Positions 15,812-25,329 are shown, counted from the first letter of the stretch. The stretch: 42,723 bases of DNA from Bacillota bacterium (GCA_012520355.1 JAAYOK010000153.1:1-42723), one strand, 5' to 3'. A program made the numbers and translations. The notes: generated by a model not told the origin, from the sequence alone.

Positions 15812-17221
15812 TCACCCTTGCATGGACATAAGTTGTTGTGTGAGCCAATCACCTTGGGAATAAAGTTGTCCAAGTACTCGTTCCATGGCGGCAAACTTAG
15901 CCCACTGGCTTTCTTCATAGCGAAGGAGACGTTCTTCCATGGCACTTAGGCGAGATTCATAATCACGGATTCGCTCACCAAGGAAACTCTGGTCATAGGA
16001 AATGCTTGCCTTCCCCGCGGTCTGATCGAGACGCTTCATGGCGTTATCCAAGACCGAGGTTAACTTCCTGGAGATCCCTGGTTCAGAGCCTTCTTCAGCA
16101 CCTTGGGCAAAGAGATTCTGCACCGCTTCGGGATTCTCTTCGATGGCTGAACGAAGCTTATCTTCATTGACATGTAATCGACCATATTCAAACCATGAGC
16201 CTGTGGTAATCCCTATTTGGGCTAGACTGATGGTATTTCTATCTTTGTCCTTCACACCAGCGCCTAAAGCAATACGCATTTCACTTAAGAACCCACTAAT
16301 CATGGAATCGGAGCGAAGCAGGCCGCTCTTGGCCTTTTCCTCCCAGAGCTCAATCTCCTTATCGGAAAGATCAGCCCTTTGGGCATCCGTTAGTGGTGGG
16401 AAATCCCGATAGACTTCTTCACGGGTGGCAGCATTGAGCTCGTCAATGAGTTCGTTATACATGTTAACAAACTCTTTGACCTTATCCACAACCGCATCTA
16501 CATCTTGACGTACTTCGATGCGCACCTTAGCGCCTTCAGGTGCGTCGAGCAAGTTCACAGTGACGCCGTTGACGTCGAAGGTGTTGCTACTTTGCTCAGT
16601 TTCAAGGCCATTGATGGTCACGATGGCGTCTTGTCCATTTGTGACGTCATTGCCAAAGATCTCGACAAAAGCATTGTCCCCAACGATTGTCGCATCTGCA
16701 CCTGTCGCGTTTGTGGTGAAGGAAATCGAATCACCATGTGCGAAGGCACTAATGCCCAACTCTTTCTTGGAATTAATTCGAGCCGCGATATCGGCAAGGG
16801 TATCAGTTTCTTTGATTTCTATCTCGACCATATTGTCTTCCGATGTTCCAATCTTAAAATCTTCTCCGTCTCCGACTTTCGGGAAACTGACATTTTCAGC
16901 AATCTGCTGAGCTGACTTCGCTAGTTGCTTGACCTCCAAGTCATAGGTGCCAGCCTGGGCCCTACCGGTTGCAGTCGCGGTTAGAACATCTGTGCGCGAC
17001 GACGAGGCAGTAAACTTCTGCAGAGTGTTGGACAACCTCATGTCGAAAGCGAAATTCCTAAACCGGGATAGTTTCATGTTTATGTCACGATACGCATCCC
17101 GCTTCCACTCGGCTTTTACTTTTTGTTGAAAGACTTTATCCACTGGAATACGTTGGACGGTCATGATATCTTTGATAATTTGTTCGGTATCCATCCCAGA
17201 ATTCAGTCCGGAAATTCTCAT
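15812..17221 (-). CDS. fliD: Flagellar hook-associated protein 2 (filament cap)
   Basis: A 469-residue FliD. The N-terminus MRISGLNSGMDTEQIIKDIM is the canonical FliD_N start, and QLAKSAQ, VKEFVNMYNELIDELN and GISRKLTSVLDNA fall where expected; the C-terminal coiled coil ends at MSMQG. FliD caps the growing filament and guides flagellin folding. ATG 17221 is chosen over GTG 17230 and ATG 17224 because it matches family N-termini and has GAGGTG six bases upstream. A SigD-type promoter lies 34-61 bases upstream. First gene of a four-gene unit with the FliT-like chaperone, a methyltransferase and comFB. Confidence 0.95.
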   Translation of the reverse strand: MRISGLNSGMDTEQIIKDIMTVQRIPVDKVFQQKVKAEWKRDAYRDINMKLSRFRNFAFDMRLSNTLQKFTASSSRTDVLTATATGRAQAGTYDLEVKQLAKSAQQIAENVSFPKVGDGEDFKIGTSEDNMVEIEIKETDTLADIAARINSKKELGISAFAHGDSISFTTNATGADATIVGDNAFVEIFGNDVTNGQDAIVTINGLETEQSSNTFDVNGVTVNLLDAPEGAKVRIEVRQDVDAVVDKVKEFVNMYNELIDELNAATREEVYRDFPPLTDAQRADLSDKEIELWEEKAKSGLLRSDSMISGFLSEMRIALGAGVKDKDRNTISLAQIGITTGSWFEYGRLHVNEDKLRSAIEENPEAVQNLFAQGAEEGSEPGISRKLTSVLDNAMKRLDQTAGKASISYDQSFLGERIRDYESRLSAMEERLLRYEESQWAKFAAMERVLGQLYSQGDWLTQQLMSMQG

Positions 17222-17254
17222 CATTCTCACCTCATCCTTAAGATTCTACTCTTT

Positions 17255-17282
17255 CTATCGGTAATCCTAACCCTAGTCTTTA
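17255..17282 (-). promoter_or_regulatory. SigD (sigma-28) flagellar promoter of the fliD operon
   Basis: On the minus strand, TAAA (17282-17279) is followed after 16 bp by ACCGATAG (17262-17255), matching the sigma-28 pattern TAAA-N15-GCCGATAA at 10 of 12 positions. It points directly into fliD. The same interval lacks a SigA-type promoter on this strand. Confidence 0.75.
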
Positions 17283-17328
17283 GCTCTTTTGGACATAGTT
17301 TCCAATTATACAAAGGTATTTCTCCAGA

Positions 17329-17368
17329 GCGGTCCAATCTCCTTTTACTTGGGGGGAGATTGGACCGC
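17329..17368. repeat. Perfect 14-bp inverted repeat (stem-loop)
   Basis: GCGGTCCAATCTCC (17329-17342) and GGAGATTGGACCGC (17355-17368) pair perfectly around a 12-base loop. No T-run follows on either strand (AAGAGTC on plus, TCTGGAG on minus), so it is not an ordinary intrinsic terminator. It lies upstream of both divergent promoters and could be a structured RNA, a protein site or a remnant of a small mobile element. Confidence 0.6.
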
Positions 17369-17384
17369 AAGAGTCAACATATAT

Positions 17385-17450
17385 TGGTGGAAAAGGTTAA
17401 AAATTTAATTTGACAATGTTCCACATCTGTGGTATGGTGGAAACGGTTAA
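17385..17450 (+). repeat. Two 16-bp direct repeats bracketing the csp promoter
   Basis: TGGTGGAAAAGGTTAA (17385-17400) and TGGTGGAAACGGTTAA (17435-17450) differ at one base and lie exactly 50 bp apart. The first lies just upstream of the -35 and the second overlaps the -10 and start site, an arrangement typical of a repressor binding two sites with looping. Confidence 0.6.
17410..17438 (+). promoter_or_regulatory. SigA-type promoter of the cold-shock gene
   Basis: TTGACA (17410-17415), a 17-bp spacer and TATGGT (17433-17438) form a near-consensus promoter. Transcription would start near 17445, giving a leader of about 120 bases. The spacer contains CCACA-TC-TGTGG, a 5-bp inverted repeat. Confidence 0.8.
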
Positions 17451-17566
17451 GACTTTAAATGAAGCGAACACGTATGGCCTCGAGTTCTACCTCAGAGTGA
17501 GCACAAGGTTTTCAAGGTTTGCGTAGTTTAGGCTTTGACTAGAAAACATCTTTAGGAGGCCATTGA

Positions 17567-17764
17567 ATGACTGGTAGAGTTAAATGGTTTAACGCAGAAA
17601 AAGGTTTCGGATTTATTGAGCGCGAAGACGGCGACGACGTGTTTGTACACTTCTCCGCTATCCAAGGCTCCGGTTTCAAATCCCTTAACGAGGGTGAAGA
17701 AGTTAGCTTTGATATCGTGGACGGCGACCGCGGCCCACAAGCTGCTAACGTAGTTCGTCTCTAA
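17567..17764 (+). CDS. cspA: Cold-shock protein, CspA family
   Basis: A 65-residue single cold-shock domain of standard length. RNP1 (KGFGFIE, residues 13-19) and RNP2 (VFVHF, 26-30) are intact, as is the start [14 protein letters not shown]. It binds single-stranded RNA and DNA and melts secondary structure. AGGAGG lies eight bases upstream of ATG 17567. It has its own strong promoter and terminator, hence monocistronic. Members of this family may be cold-induced or constitutive; the long leader and promoter repeats point to strong regulation. Confidence 0.97.
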   Translation: MTGRVKWFNAEKGFGFIEREDGDDVFVHFSAIQGSGFKSLNEGEEVSFDIVDGDRGPQAANVVRL

Positions 17765-17784
17765 GTTAAAGAACACCATGGATT

Positions 17785-17818
17785 AAAAAGCTCCATTCTG
17801 CGGAATGGGGCTTTTTTT
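17785..17818 (+). terminator. Intrinsic terminator of the cold-shock gene
   Basis: AAGCTCCATTC (17788-17798) pairs with GAATGGGGCTT (17803-17813) around TGCG, followed by a seven-T run. Confidence 0.92.
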
Positions 17819-17932
17819 GTGTTTACTGTTTGCTGCCGCCTATCCCTGTGAAATGATTAACTTACTAACAATTCAAGAGGAAACTTTAAATCTCCGCCGA
17901 ATACTTTAACAAAATCATCTGGAGGTGCTTTT

Positions 17933-19252
17933 ATGTTTCGCTTGAAACGGAATCTCATCATCACCCTCGTGTTAGTCGCTCTCTGTGTTCCCAGTTTGGC
18001 TTTGGCCCAAACCACCACGGTAGAGTTCTGGCACAGCATGACCGGTTCGAGACTGACGGTGCTCAACAATGTAGTCGAACAGTTTAATGCCCTAAACCCT
18101 GCTCAACAAATTGCGCCAGTCCTCATCGGTACCTACGAGGAAGGACTCACCCGCTTTATGGCTGCATACCCAGTCAACCAAGAACCGGGAATTGTGCAAG
18201 TTTATGAAGTGGGCACGCAAGCGATGCACGATAGCGGCATGATTATTCCCGCTTATCAGATCCCGGAGCGCCTCGGCCAAGAATGGGATTTCGGCCAATA
18301 TGTAGCCCCCATCGTGCGCTACTACTCCAAGGACGGCAACCTCTGGTCCTGGCCTTTTGCTTCTTCGTCGGCTATGTTGTATTATAACGCGGATCATCTG
18401 CGCCAAGCGGGCCTTGATCCCGATAAACCGCCTACAACCTGGCAAGAAATGTATGAAATGGGACTTCAGTTGATTGAAGCTGGCGTTGTCACCCATGCCA
18501 TGAGTACGGGTTGGCCCGACTGGATGTTCGAAACCCAACTGGCCATGCATGACCAAGAGTTTGCCAATATGGGTAATGGACGGGAAGGATATCCAACAGA
18601 AGTATCTTGGCCTAGCGAGTTCACCGATGAACTGATGGCTATTTGGGGCAAGATGGCAGCGGATAATGTTTGGATTTATGGTGGTGCTGAGTATAACGCT
18701 AACGGCGCCTTCAATAGTGGTGAAATCACATTCTTAATGCAATCCACCTCTTCCTTAGACGGTGTACTGAATACCGTGGGAGACAATTTCGAAGTGCGGA
18801 CCACATTCTTACCCCGTCTCAGCGACGAATATCCTCGGGGTAATGTACTCATTGGCGGTAACAGTTTGTATGTTTCCAATCGAGTGACCGATGAAGAACT
18901 TGCCGTCATCTTTGAGTTCTTTAAGTTCCTCTCAGATCCAGATATCGGAACCTATTGGCACAAGAATACCGGATACTTCCCAGCAACAAATGCTGGTATG
19001 CAAGCGCTCATGAACGAAGGCTGGTTTACCCAGAGTCCTAACCACCTCACCGCCTTCTTGCAGATTCTCTCTGGCAAAACCGAAGGAAATGCTGCGGCAG
19101 GCATGCGCTTAGGACTCTTTGCCCAAGCTCGTGAATGGGTACGTGATGCACTTGAGAAGATCGCTCGGGGCGAAGATCAAAGAGCAGCCCTAGAGTATTC
19201 AGCACGTCAGATCAACCAATTGTTAGCTGATTACAACGAGTTTCTCGACTAA
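17933..19252 (+). CDS. ugpB: ABC transporter substrate-binding protein, UgpB-like (glycerol-3-phosphate)
   Basis: A 439-residue family 1 solute-binding protein. The N-terminal signal peptide ends near SLALAQ, without a lipobox. Many stretches match UgpB of enterobacteria as I recall it: VEFWHSMTGS, VQVYEVGTQAM, LYYNADHLRQAGLDPDKPPTTW, GWPDWM, IGGNSLYV and WHKNTGYFPAT. UgpB binds sn-glycerol-3-phosphate or glycerophosphodiesters outside the membrane; the substrate is inferred from similarity. GGAGGTG lies upstream of ATG 17933. It heads ugpB-ugpA-ugpE; a stable hairpin follows its stop and may raise its expression over the permeases. No ATPase gene (ugpC) accompanies the cluster, which suggests a shared ATPase encoded elsewhere. 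Confidence 0.9.
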   Translation: MFRLKRNLIITLVLVALCVPSLALAQTTTVEFWHSMTGSRLTVLNNVVEQFNALNPAQQIAPVLIGTYEEGLTRFMAAYPVNQEPGIVQVYEVGTQAMHDSGMIIPAYQIPERLGQEWDFGQYVAPIVRYYSKDGNLWSWPFASSSAMLYYNADHLRQAGLDPDKPPTTWQEMYEMGLQLIEAGVVTHAMSTGWPDWMFETQLAMHDQEFANMGNGREGYPTEVSWPSEFTDELMAIWGKMAADNVWIYGGAEYNANGAFNSGEITFLMQSTSSLDGVLNTVGDNFEVRTTFLPRLSDEYPRGNVLIGGNSLYVSNRVTDEELAVIFEFFKFLSDPDIGTYWHKNTGYFPATNAGMQALMNEGWFTQSPNHLTAFLQILSGKTEGNAAAGMRLGLFAQAREWVRDALEKIARGEDQRAALEYSARQINQLLADYNEFLD

Positions 19253-19277
19253 GTTTTGTCAGACTTAGGAGGAAACT

Positions 19278-19308
19278 AGATCACCGGAGGTCCATCCTCC
19301 GGTGATCT
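19278..19308 (+). repeat. 13-bp stem-loop between ugpB and ugpA
   Basis: AGATCACCGGAGG (19278-19290) and CCTCCGGTGATCT (19296-19308) form a perfect stem with a 5-base loop. It is followed by CTACTATG, not a T-run, so full termination is unlikely. Such hairpins after binding-protein genes commonly protect the upstream message and favour higher binding-protein output. Confidence 0.7.
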
Positions 19309-19339
19309 CTACTATGTGTACTAGGTCAGGAGGATTTTC

Positions 19340-20224
19340 TTGGACAGATTTCCTAAACACCGCATTCTTCCCTACGGATTGATTCTTCCTTCCCTTACGG
19401 TTATTATAGCTTTCTTGATCATTCCCTTTGGGCAAGCGGTCTATCAATCATTCTTTCGCGTTTCTCCCTTTGGACGACAATTGCGTTACGTTGGCTGGAG
19501 GAACTATATAGAGATGTTTCAGTCGTCGGAGTATCTGGCGAGCTTCCAAAGTACGCTGGTCTTTTCGGTCTTGGTCATTGGCTTTGGTCTAACCATTGCC
19601 CTTGTTGTGGCACTCCTTACCACGCAAAAAATCCGGGGTGCAGCCTTCTATCAAATCGCCTTCATTTGGACCTATGCCATGTCCCCCATTATCGCGGGCG
19701 TCATGTGGTCTTTGATCTTTGATCCGTCCATTGGCATCTTAACCCATGCCATCGCAGATTTGACCGGATATAGAATTAACTACTTTACGGACACGGTGGC
19801 CGCCTTTATCTTAGTCACAGTTGCTTCGGTCTGGGTGATGCTTGGCTACAACATCTGCTTTTTTGTGGCGGGATTGCAAAATGTACCACATGAGTTAAAA
19901 GAAGCAGCAGCCATTGACGGAGCCACATCCTGGCAAGTCTTTTGGGTAGTAACCTTTCCCATGTTGAGCCCCACAACGGCCTTCTTGATTTTCGTCAATA
20001 CAGTCTACGCCTTTTTCCAATCCTTCGGTTTGATTGATGTGGTGACCCAGGGTGGACCGAACCGCACCACAGAATTCCTGATCTATAAGATCTATCGTGA
20101 TGGTTTTGGACGCATGCAAGAAGGGCAAGCGGCGGCACAGTCGGTAGTTCTATTTATCCTGGTGGCCCTTGTTGGAGCATTCCAGATCTACACATCAACT
20201 AGAAAATCCGTCTATCATCGCTAA
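19340..20224 (+). CDS. ugpA: ABC transporter permease, UgpA-like
   Basis: A 294-residue inner-membrane protein with six hydrophobic segments. The ATPase-docking EAA loop reads EAAAIDGATSWQVFWVVTFPMLSP near residues 190-213 (shown here in part: EAAAIDGA). The N-terminus ILPYGLILPSLTVIIAFLI-type helix and a long first periplasmic loop are typical of MalF/UgpA-type subunits. The start is TTG 19340 with AGGAGG exactly six bases upstream; there is no nearby ATG. It pairs with UgpE, whose start is 12 bases after this stop, to form the channel. Confidence 0.93.
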   Translation: MDRFPKHRILPYGLILPSLTVIIAFLIIPFGQAVYQSFFRVSPFGRQLRYVGWRNYIEMFQSSEYLASFQSTLVFSVLVIGFGLTIALVVALLTTQKIRGAAFYQIAFIWTYAMSPIIAGVMWSLIFDPSIGILTHAIADLTGYRINYFTDTVAAFILVTVASVWVMLGYNICFFVAGLQNVPHELKEAAAIDGATSWQVFWVVTFPMLSPTTAFLIFVNTVYAFFQSFGLIDVVTQGGPNRTTEFLIYKIYRDGFGRMQEGQAAAQSVVLFILVALVGAFQIYTSTRKSVYHR

Positions 20225-20236
20225 GGAGGTGTTTTC

Positions 20237-21070
20237 ATGCGATTTAAACGTAAGACAGTGCAGAACCTACTCACCCATGTCGTCTTGCTTTTGACTCTTT
20301 TCGCTGTGACCTTTCCCATCTATTACGCCTTCGTCATGGCCACCCATACGCATCAAGACGCCTATGCCTTCCCACCTATTCTCACCCCAGGTAAGCAGCT
20401 GTGGCCCAATTTAAAGGAAGCCTGGAGTCGGGTTGACATGAGCGTCGTTCTCAATAATAGCCTAATCATTGCAGTTGTTGTGTCCTTCGGCAAGATCGTT
20501 TTTTCCATCTTGGCGGCCTTTGCCTTTACCCACTTTAAGTTTCGGGGAAACTGGTTCTTGTTCCCCCTTTGTATGGTGACGCAGATGATGCCTCTACCGG
20601 TGAGGGTGATTCCGCTTTACCAAACCATGGCTAATTTGGGCTGGCTGAATACCTATCAAGCCCTAACCATCCCCTATTTGGCCAGTACCACAGGGATCAT
20701 CCTGTTTCGCCAATTCTATATGACGGTTCCCGAGGAGCTCGCCGATGCAGCCCGGGTCGATGGAGCGACCCCCCTGCAATATTTGCGTAGGATCTTAGTT
20801 CCCCTCTCCTGGACCAATATCGCAGCCTTACTCGTCATCGAGTTTGTCTACATGTGGAACGAATATCTCTGGCCCAATATCGTGACAACTGCTTCAGATA
20901 TGCGGGTGGCACAGATGGGATTGCGTATGCTCTATACTTCAGAGCGAGGTATGGCCGAATGGAACATCATTATGGCGGGAACCCTAGTGATTATGCTTCC
21001 CCCCCTGATTGTGCTCATCCTCTTCCGCAAGCAGTTTGCCCAAGGAATTGCCATGCAGACGACAAAATAG
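20237..21070 (+). CDS. ugpE: ABC transporter permease, UgpE-like
   Basis: A 277-residue permease of the MalG/UgpE class with six membrane segments. The EAA-type loop is ADAARVDGATPLQYLRRI; the downstream FVYMWNEYLWP is characteristic of this subunit class, and the C-terminal end is short. AGGAGGTG precedes ATG 20237. It completes the ugpBAE set, and a terminator follows at once, so no ATPase gene is part of this transcript. Substrate assignment rests on UgpB. Confidence 0.93.
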   Translation: MRFKRKTVQNLLTHVVLLLTLFAVTFPIYYAFVMATHTHQDAYAFPPILTPGKQLWPNLKEAWSRVDMSVVLNNSLIIAVVVSFGKIVFSILAAFAFTHFKFRGNWFLFPLCMVTQMMPLPVRVIPLYQTMANLGWLNTYQALTIPYLASTTGIILFRQFYMTVPEELADAARVDGATPLQYLRRILVPLSWTNIAALLVIEFVYMWNEYLWPNIVTTASDMRVAQMGLRMLYTSERGMAEWNIIMAGTLVIMLPPLIVLILFRKQFAQGIAMQTTK

Positions 21071-21074
21071 AAGG

Positions 21075-21110
21075 GACGCCGATACCTAAACCAGGATCGG
21101 CGTCTTTTAT
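21075..21110. terminator. Terminator after ugpE
   Basis: GACGCCGAT (21075-21083) and ATCGGCGTC (21096-21104) form a perfect 9-bp stem followed by TTTTAT. It ends the ugp operon; the minus strand lacks a clear T-run. Confidence 0.85.
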
Positions 21111-21141
21111 CGTTTTCATATCGGTCGAGGGCCGGCACGTT

Positions 21142-21315
21142 TTATTCTTCCACTGTTTCAAGCTTGGCAACAACCCAAGTCAACTCCGAAATTGCTTTTT
21201 GCAGTGCTTCATGCCTACATTGATCTGACTGGATAAACAGTTTAAGACCCACTTGCTCAGACTTGAGGATATTGATTCGTTCTTGGATGTATGCTGCGAG
21301 ATCTGTCCGATTCAT
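21142..21315 (-). CDS. Small helical protein of unknown function
   Basis: A 57-residue protein starting MNRTDLAAYIQERINILKSE. It looks like two amphipathic helices with no membrane segment and one cysteine near the middle. ATG 21315 is chosen because GGGGG lies seven bases upstream; codons further upstream lack a ribosome site. It is convergent with ugpE and divergent from degV. I recognise no family. Confidence 0.55.
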   Translation of the reverse strand: MNRTDLAAYIQERINILKSEQVGLKLFIQSDQCRHEALQKAISELTWVVAKLETVEE

Positions 21316-21455
21316 GGTCCAACCCCCTTTTCCGTAAAGGTACATTTCAATTCTAGCGGATACAACAAGTAGTTTCAAGTTCAAAGTCCATAAGGAGGAA
21401 TCTTCCTTTTCAGAGTCGAAAGATGTATATAAACAGCCCTAATGGAGGTTTTATC

Positions 21456-22352
21456 GTGACCTTAAAGATTATCACCGATAGCGCCTGTGATTTGCCCCCA
21501 GAGATCGTGGAAAAGTACGATATAGACGTACTTCCATTCCTGGTCTATATCGATGAAAAAGAATATCGAGACGGGGTTAATATCACAACAAGACAAGTTT
21601 ACGATGCCATCCATGATGGAAGCATTCCCACCACCGGTCAAGTACCCATGGATGCCATCGTTGACACATTCAAGAAGTATGCTCAGGAAGGACGACAATG
21701 CCTTTATCTGAGTTTTTCTTCGAGACTATCGGGGACCTGCAATACCGTACGTTTAGTCGCCCAAGAAATGAAACAGATGTTTGAGGGCTTTCAAGTTACC
21801 GTTGTGGACACCCTAAGTGGTTCTCTAGGTCAGGGTTTGATCGCCCTAGAAGCTGCCCAAATGGCGAAGGACAAGATCGATCCTGCACGGATTATCAAAA
21901 GGGCCCAAGAGCGCGGAAAAGGTAGTGTAGAGCATCTCTTTTCCGTCGATGATTTGAACTACCTGTACCGTGGCGGTCGGGTCAGTTACGCTAGTTCCTT
22001 CTTGGGAGGCCTTTTGCAGATTAAACCCATCTTGCATGTACGGGATGGCTTGATGATCCCCTTTCAAAAGGTTCGTGGCAAGAAAATGGCTGTAAAACGC
22101 ATTGCGGAACTGGTCAAGGAGCGGTCTCTAGGCAATCCAGATCAGGTCATCGGCATCACCCATGCCGACGATCTCGGCACGGCAACGCAGCTCCAGTCCC
22201 TCCTCCAAGACGCCCTAGGGTATAAAAACATCGTCATCAATCTCATCGGTAGCGTCTTAGCCTGTCACATTGGAATCGGCGGTGTAGCAGCCTTTGTAGT
22301 CAATACCAAAGTGCCCGAACCGAATCTTCTCTCGGGAGGCGAGATGATCTAA
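21456..22352 (+). CDS. degV: DegV family fatty-acid-binding protein
   Basis: A 298-residue DegV protein. The family signatures are IITDSACDLP at the N-terminus, TTGQVP near residue 60, SSRLSGTCNT and DTLSGSLGQGL, all in the expected order; the lipid-binding loop residues T and S are present. DegV/FakB-type proteins bind a fatty acid and can present it to a fatty acid kinase (FakA), whose gene is not in the window. GTG 21456 is chosen because GGAGG lies seven bases upstream; an in-frame ATG at 21423 has none. It is transcribed alone, with the tyrosine phenol-lyase promoter downstream. Confidence 0.93.
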   Translation: MTLKIITDSACDLPPEIVEKYDIDVLPFLVYIDEKEYRDGVNITTRQVYDAIHDGSIPTTGQVPMDAIVDTFKKYAQEGRQCLYLSFSSRLSGTCNTVRLVAQEMKQMFEGFQVTVVDTLSGSLGQGLIALEAAQMAKDKIDPARIIKRAQERGKGSVEHLFSVDDLNYLYRGGRVSYASSFLGGLLQIKPILHVRDGLMIPFQKVRGKKMAVKRIAELVKERSLGNPDQVIGITHADDLGTATQLQSLLQDALGYKNIVINLIGSVLACHIGIGGVAAFVVNTKVPEPNLLSGGEMI

Positions 22353-22362
22353 TATTTATTAT

Positions 22363-22391
22363 TTTACTTTTCGTTAACCCTGCGTTATACT
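22363..22391 (+). promoter_or_regulatory. SigA-type promoter of tyrosine phenol-lyase
   Basis: TTTACT (22363-22368), a 17-bp spacer and TATACT (22386-22391) form a good promoter 43 bases upstream of the tpl start. No operator-like repeat is obvious. Confidence 0.65.
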
Positions 22392-22412
22392 AAATACAAG
22401 ACAAAATCTTAA

Positions 22413-23810
<1,398 letters not shown>

Positions 23811-23825
23811 CGAACGTCTTGCGAA

Positions 23826-23862
23826 AAGCCCTGTAGTGGATCCACTACAGGGCTTATTCTTA
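23826..23862. terminator. Terminator between tpl and the glpA-like gene
   Basis: A 30-base near-perfect palindrome (23826-23855), with arms beginning AAGCCCTGTAGTG, is followed by TATTCTT. Being symmetrical, it can act for both converging genes, though the minus strand has only a TCGC tail. Confidence 0.8.
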
Positions 23863-25329
23863 CTCCTCTTCTCTGCTTTGCAAGAAATCGAGAAGCTCGG
23901 ACTTCTCTACCCTACTTACCCCACTGTGTTCAATATCAAAGCGTGAGTCAAAGGGTTCCGTCGCGATTCGTTCCATGACCTCCACAATTCGAGGTCGGCA
24001 GAATGTCCCTTGGCACCAGCCCATGGAGGCCCGGGTGCGCCTTTTGATGCCATCAATGGTCTTAACTGGAATACCCCTTTGGCAGGCATCTATGATCTCC
24101 CCTTCTGTAACCTGTTCACAGCGGCAAATCACTTTCTCAGGAGCCGAAGGAATATCGAGTAAGGGTTTAATTTCCCGTAAGGGTCTCAGCTCACGATGCT
24201 GAATAATGGGTTCACGGTAGGGATTGAAACCTGGGTCGGCATCGAGTTTTAGTCCCGATTGACGCAGAATCTCTTCCACCAGGTCGGCAATGGCTGGCGA
24301 GGCAGTTAAGCCCGGCGATTGAATGCCCGCAACCTGAATGAAACCCTTCACTTCAGACTCTTCAATAATAAAATCATCGGTGGAGCTTCTGGCCCGTACC
24401 CCTGTAAAGCTACGCAAAAACTGCTTAGGATCTAGGCCTCCATAGAGTTTTTTGCAGGCATCATAGATTTTGGCCAAACGCTCAAGATCGGTGGAGGTGT
24501 CTTCACGATCGTCCCCTTCACTCGCGTCTGGGCCAATCAAGAGATTGTCATGAACGGTGGAGGCTACTAAAATGCCCTTCCCCCTGGCCGTGGGCAAACC
24601 GAAAATCACATGGTTAACAGCCTTTCCAGTGCCCCGGGCAAAAAGGAGGTACTGACCTGTGCGGGGGAGGATGGAAAAGTCGTGGATACCTACCATTTGG
24701 GCGATCCGATCTGCATAAACCCCCGCGGCATTGATCACATAGCGAGTCCGGAAACGTTCCGTGGCTGTTTGCACCAGAAAGTCTCCTTTGCTGCCGGAAA
24801 TCGCCGTCACTTCCGATTCTAGGCGGAGTTCGGCGCCATTTGTAATGGCATTTTCGGCCATGGCAATGGCCATCTCATAGGGCGAACAGACTCCCGCCCC
24901 CTCACACAGCAAACCCCACTTAAGCTCTGGATTCAGATTAGGTTCTAGTTGGCGCAGTTCAGCCTGATCCACAAGGCGCAAATCCTGAAGTCCATTTGCC
25001 TTCCCCTGCTCCATCAACTGCTCTAAAGGGGACGGATCGTCCTGATCGGTCACGACTAGGGAGCCTGTTTCCCTAAATCCAAAGTTGAGCTCTTGATCAA
25101 GTCTGGCAAAAGCCTGCCTTCCAGGGTAGCAGAGTCTTCCTTTCAAGGTGGTATGGGGTTCCGCATACCCGCCGTGGACAATGGCGCTATTCGCTTTGGT
25201 CGCTCCCATAGCAACATCGATGCCCTTTTCCAGTAGCAGGATGTTGAGGCGATAGCGCGACAAATGGCGTGCAATCGTCGTTCCTACAATTCCGGCCCCA
25301 ATGATTACTACATCATACAATGTCTCCAC
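23860..25329 (-). CDS. FAD-dependent oxidoreductase, glycerol-3-phosphate dehydrogenase (GlpA)-like, with BFD-like [2Fe-2S] domain
   Basis: A 489-residue protein. Residues 1-370 are a DAO-type FAD domain: the dinucleotide fold VVIIGAGIVGTTIARHLS near residue 7 and an HGGYAEPHTTLKGRLC region. The C-terminus carries a BFD-like [2Fe-2S] domain with ligands C402, C404, C439 and C444 (C-x-C-x34-C-x4-C). This combination is that of anaerobic-type GlpA and related clostridial enzymes, which oxidise glycerol-3-phosphate to dihydroxyacetone phosphate; the exact substrate is inferred. The start is GTG 25329 or TTG 25320. It begins 13 bases after ccdA, in one operon with ccdA and tlpA, an unusual company. 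The ugpBAE genes nearby are a plausible source of substrate. Confidence 0.85.
   Translation of the reverse strand: METLYDVVIIGAGIVGTTIARHLSRYRLNILLLEKGIDVAMGATKANSAIVHGGYAEPHTTLKGRLCYPGRQAFARLDQELNFGFRETGSLVVTDQDDPSPLEQLMEQGKANGLQDLRLVDQAELRQLEPNLNPELKWGLLCEGAGVCSPYEMAIAMAENAITNGAELRLESEVTAISGSKGDFLVQTATERFRTRYVINAAGVYADRIAQMVGIHDFSILPRTGQYLLFARGTGKAVNHVIFGLPTARGKGILVASTVHDNLLIGPDASEGDDREDTSTDLERLAKIYDACKKLYGGLDPKQFLRSFTGVRARSSTDDFIIEESEVKGFIQVAGIQSPGLTASPAIADLVEEILRQSGLKLDADPGFNPYREPIIQHRELRPLREIKPLLDIPSAPEKVICRCEQVTEGEIIDACQRGIPVKTIDGIKRRTRASMGWCQGTFCRPRIVEVMERIATEPFDSRFDIEHSGVSRVEKSELLDFLQSREEE

Larger units (their letters stand above)
17283..17566. other. Intergenic region between fliD and the cold-shock gene
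   Basis: Together with the SigD promoter this is a gene-free stretch of about 340 bases between divergent genes. It holds, in order, a perfect 14-bp stem-loop (17329-17368), a pair of 16-bp direct repeats 50 bp apart (17385-17450) around a near-consensus SigA promoter (17410-17438), and a leader of about 120 bases before the cold-shock start. Long structured leaders that control translation at low temperature are typical of csp genes; no specific fold was established here. Confidence 0.6.

Noticed and set aside
16038-16915. Several overlapping open frames on the plus strand
   Set aside because: Antisense to fliD; composition reflects the fliD codons in reverse.
17329-17368. Stem-loop as an intrinsic terminator
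   Set aside because: No T-run on either strand, and no gene ends close to it.
17385-17450. Direct repeats as the start of a CRISPR array
   Set aside because: Only two copies, 16 bp each, sitting on a promoter; no further units.
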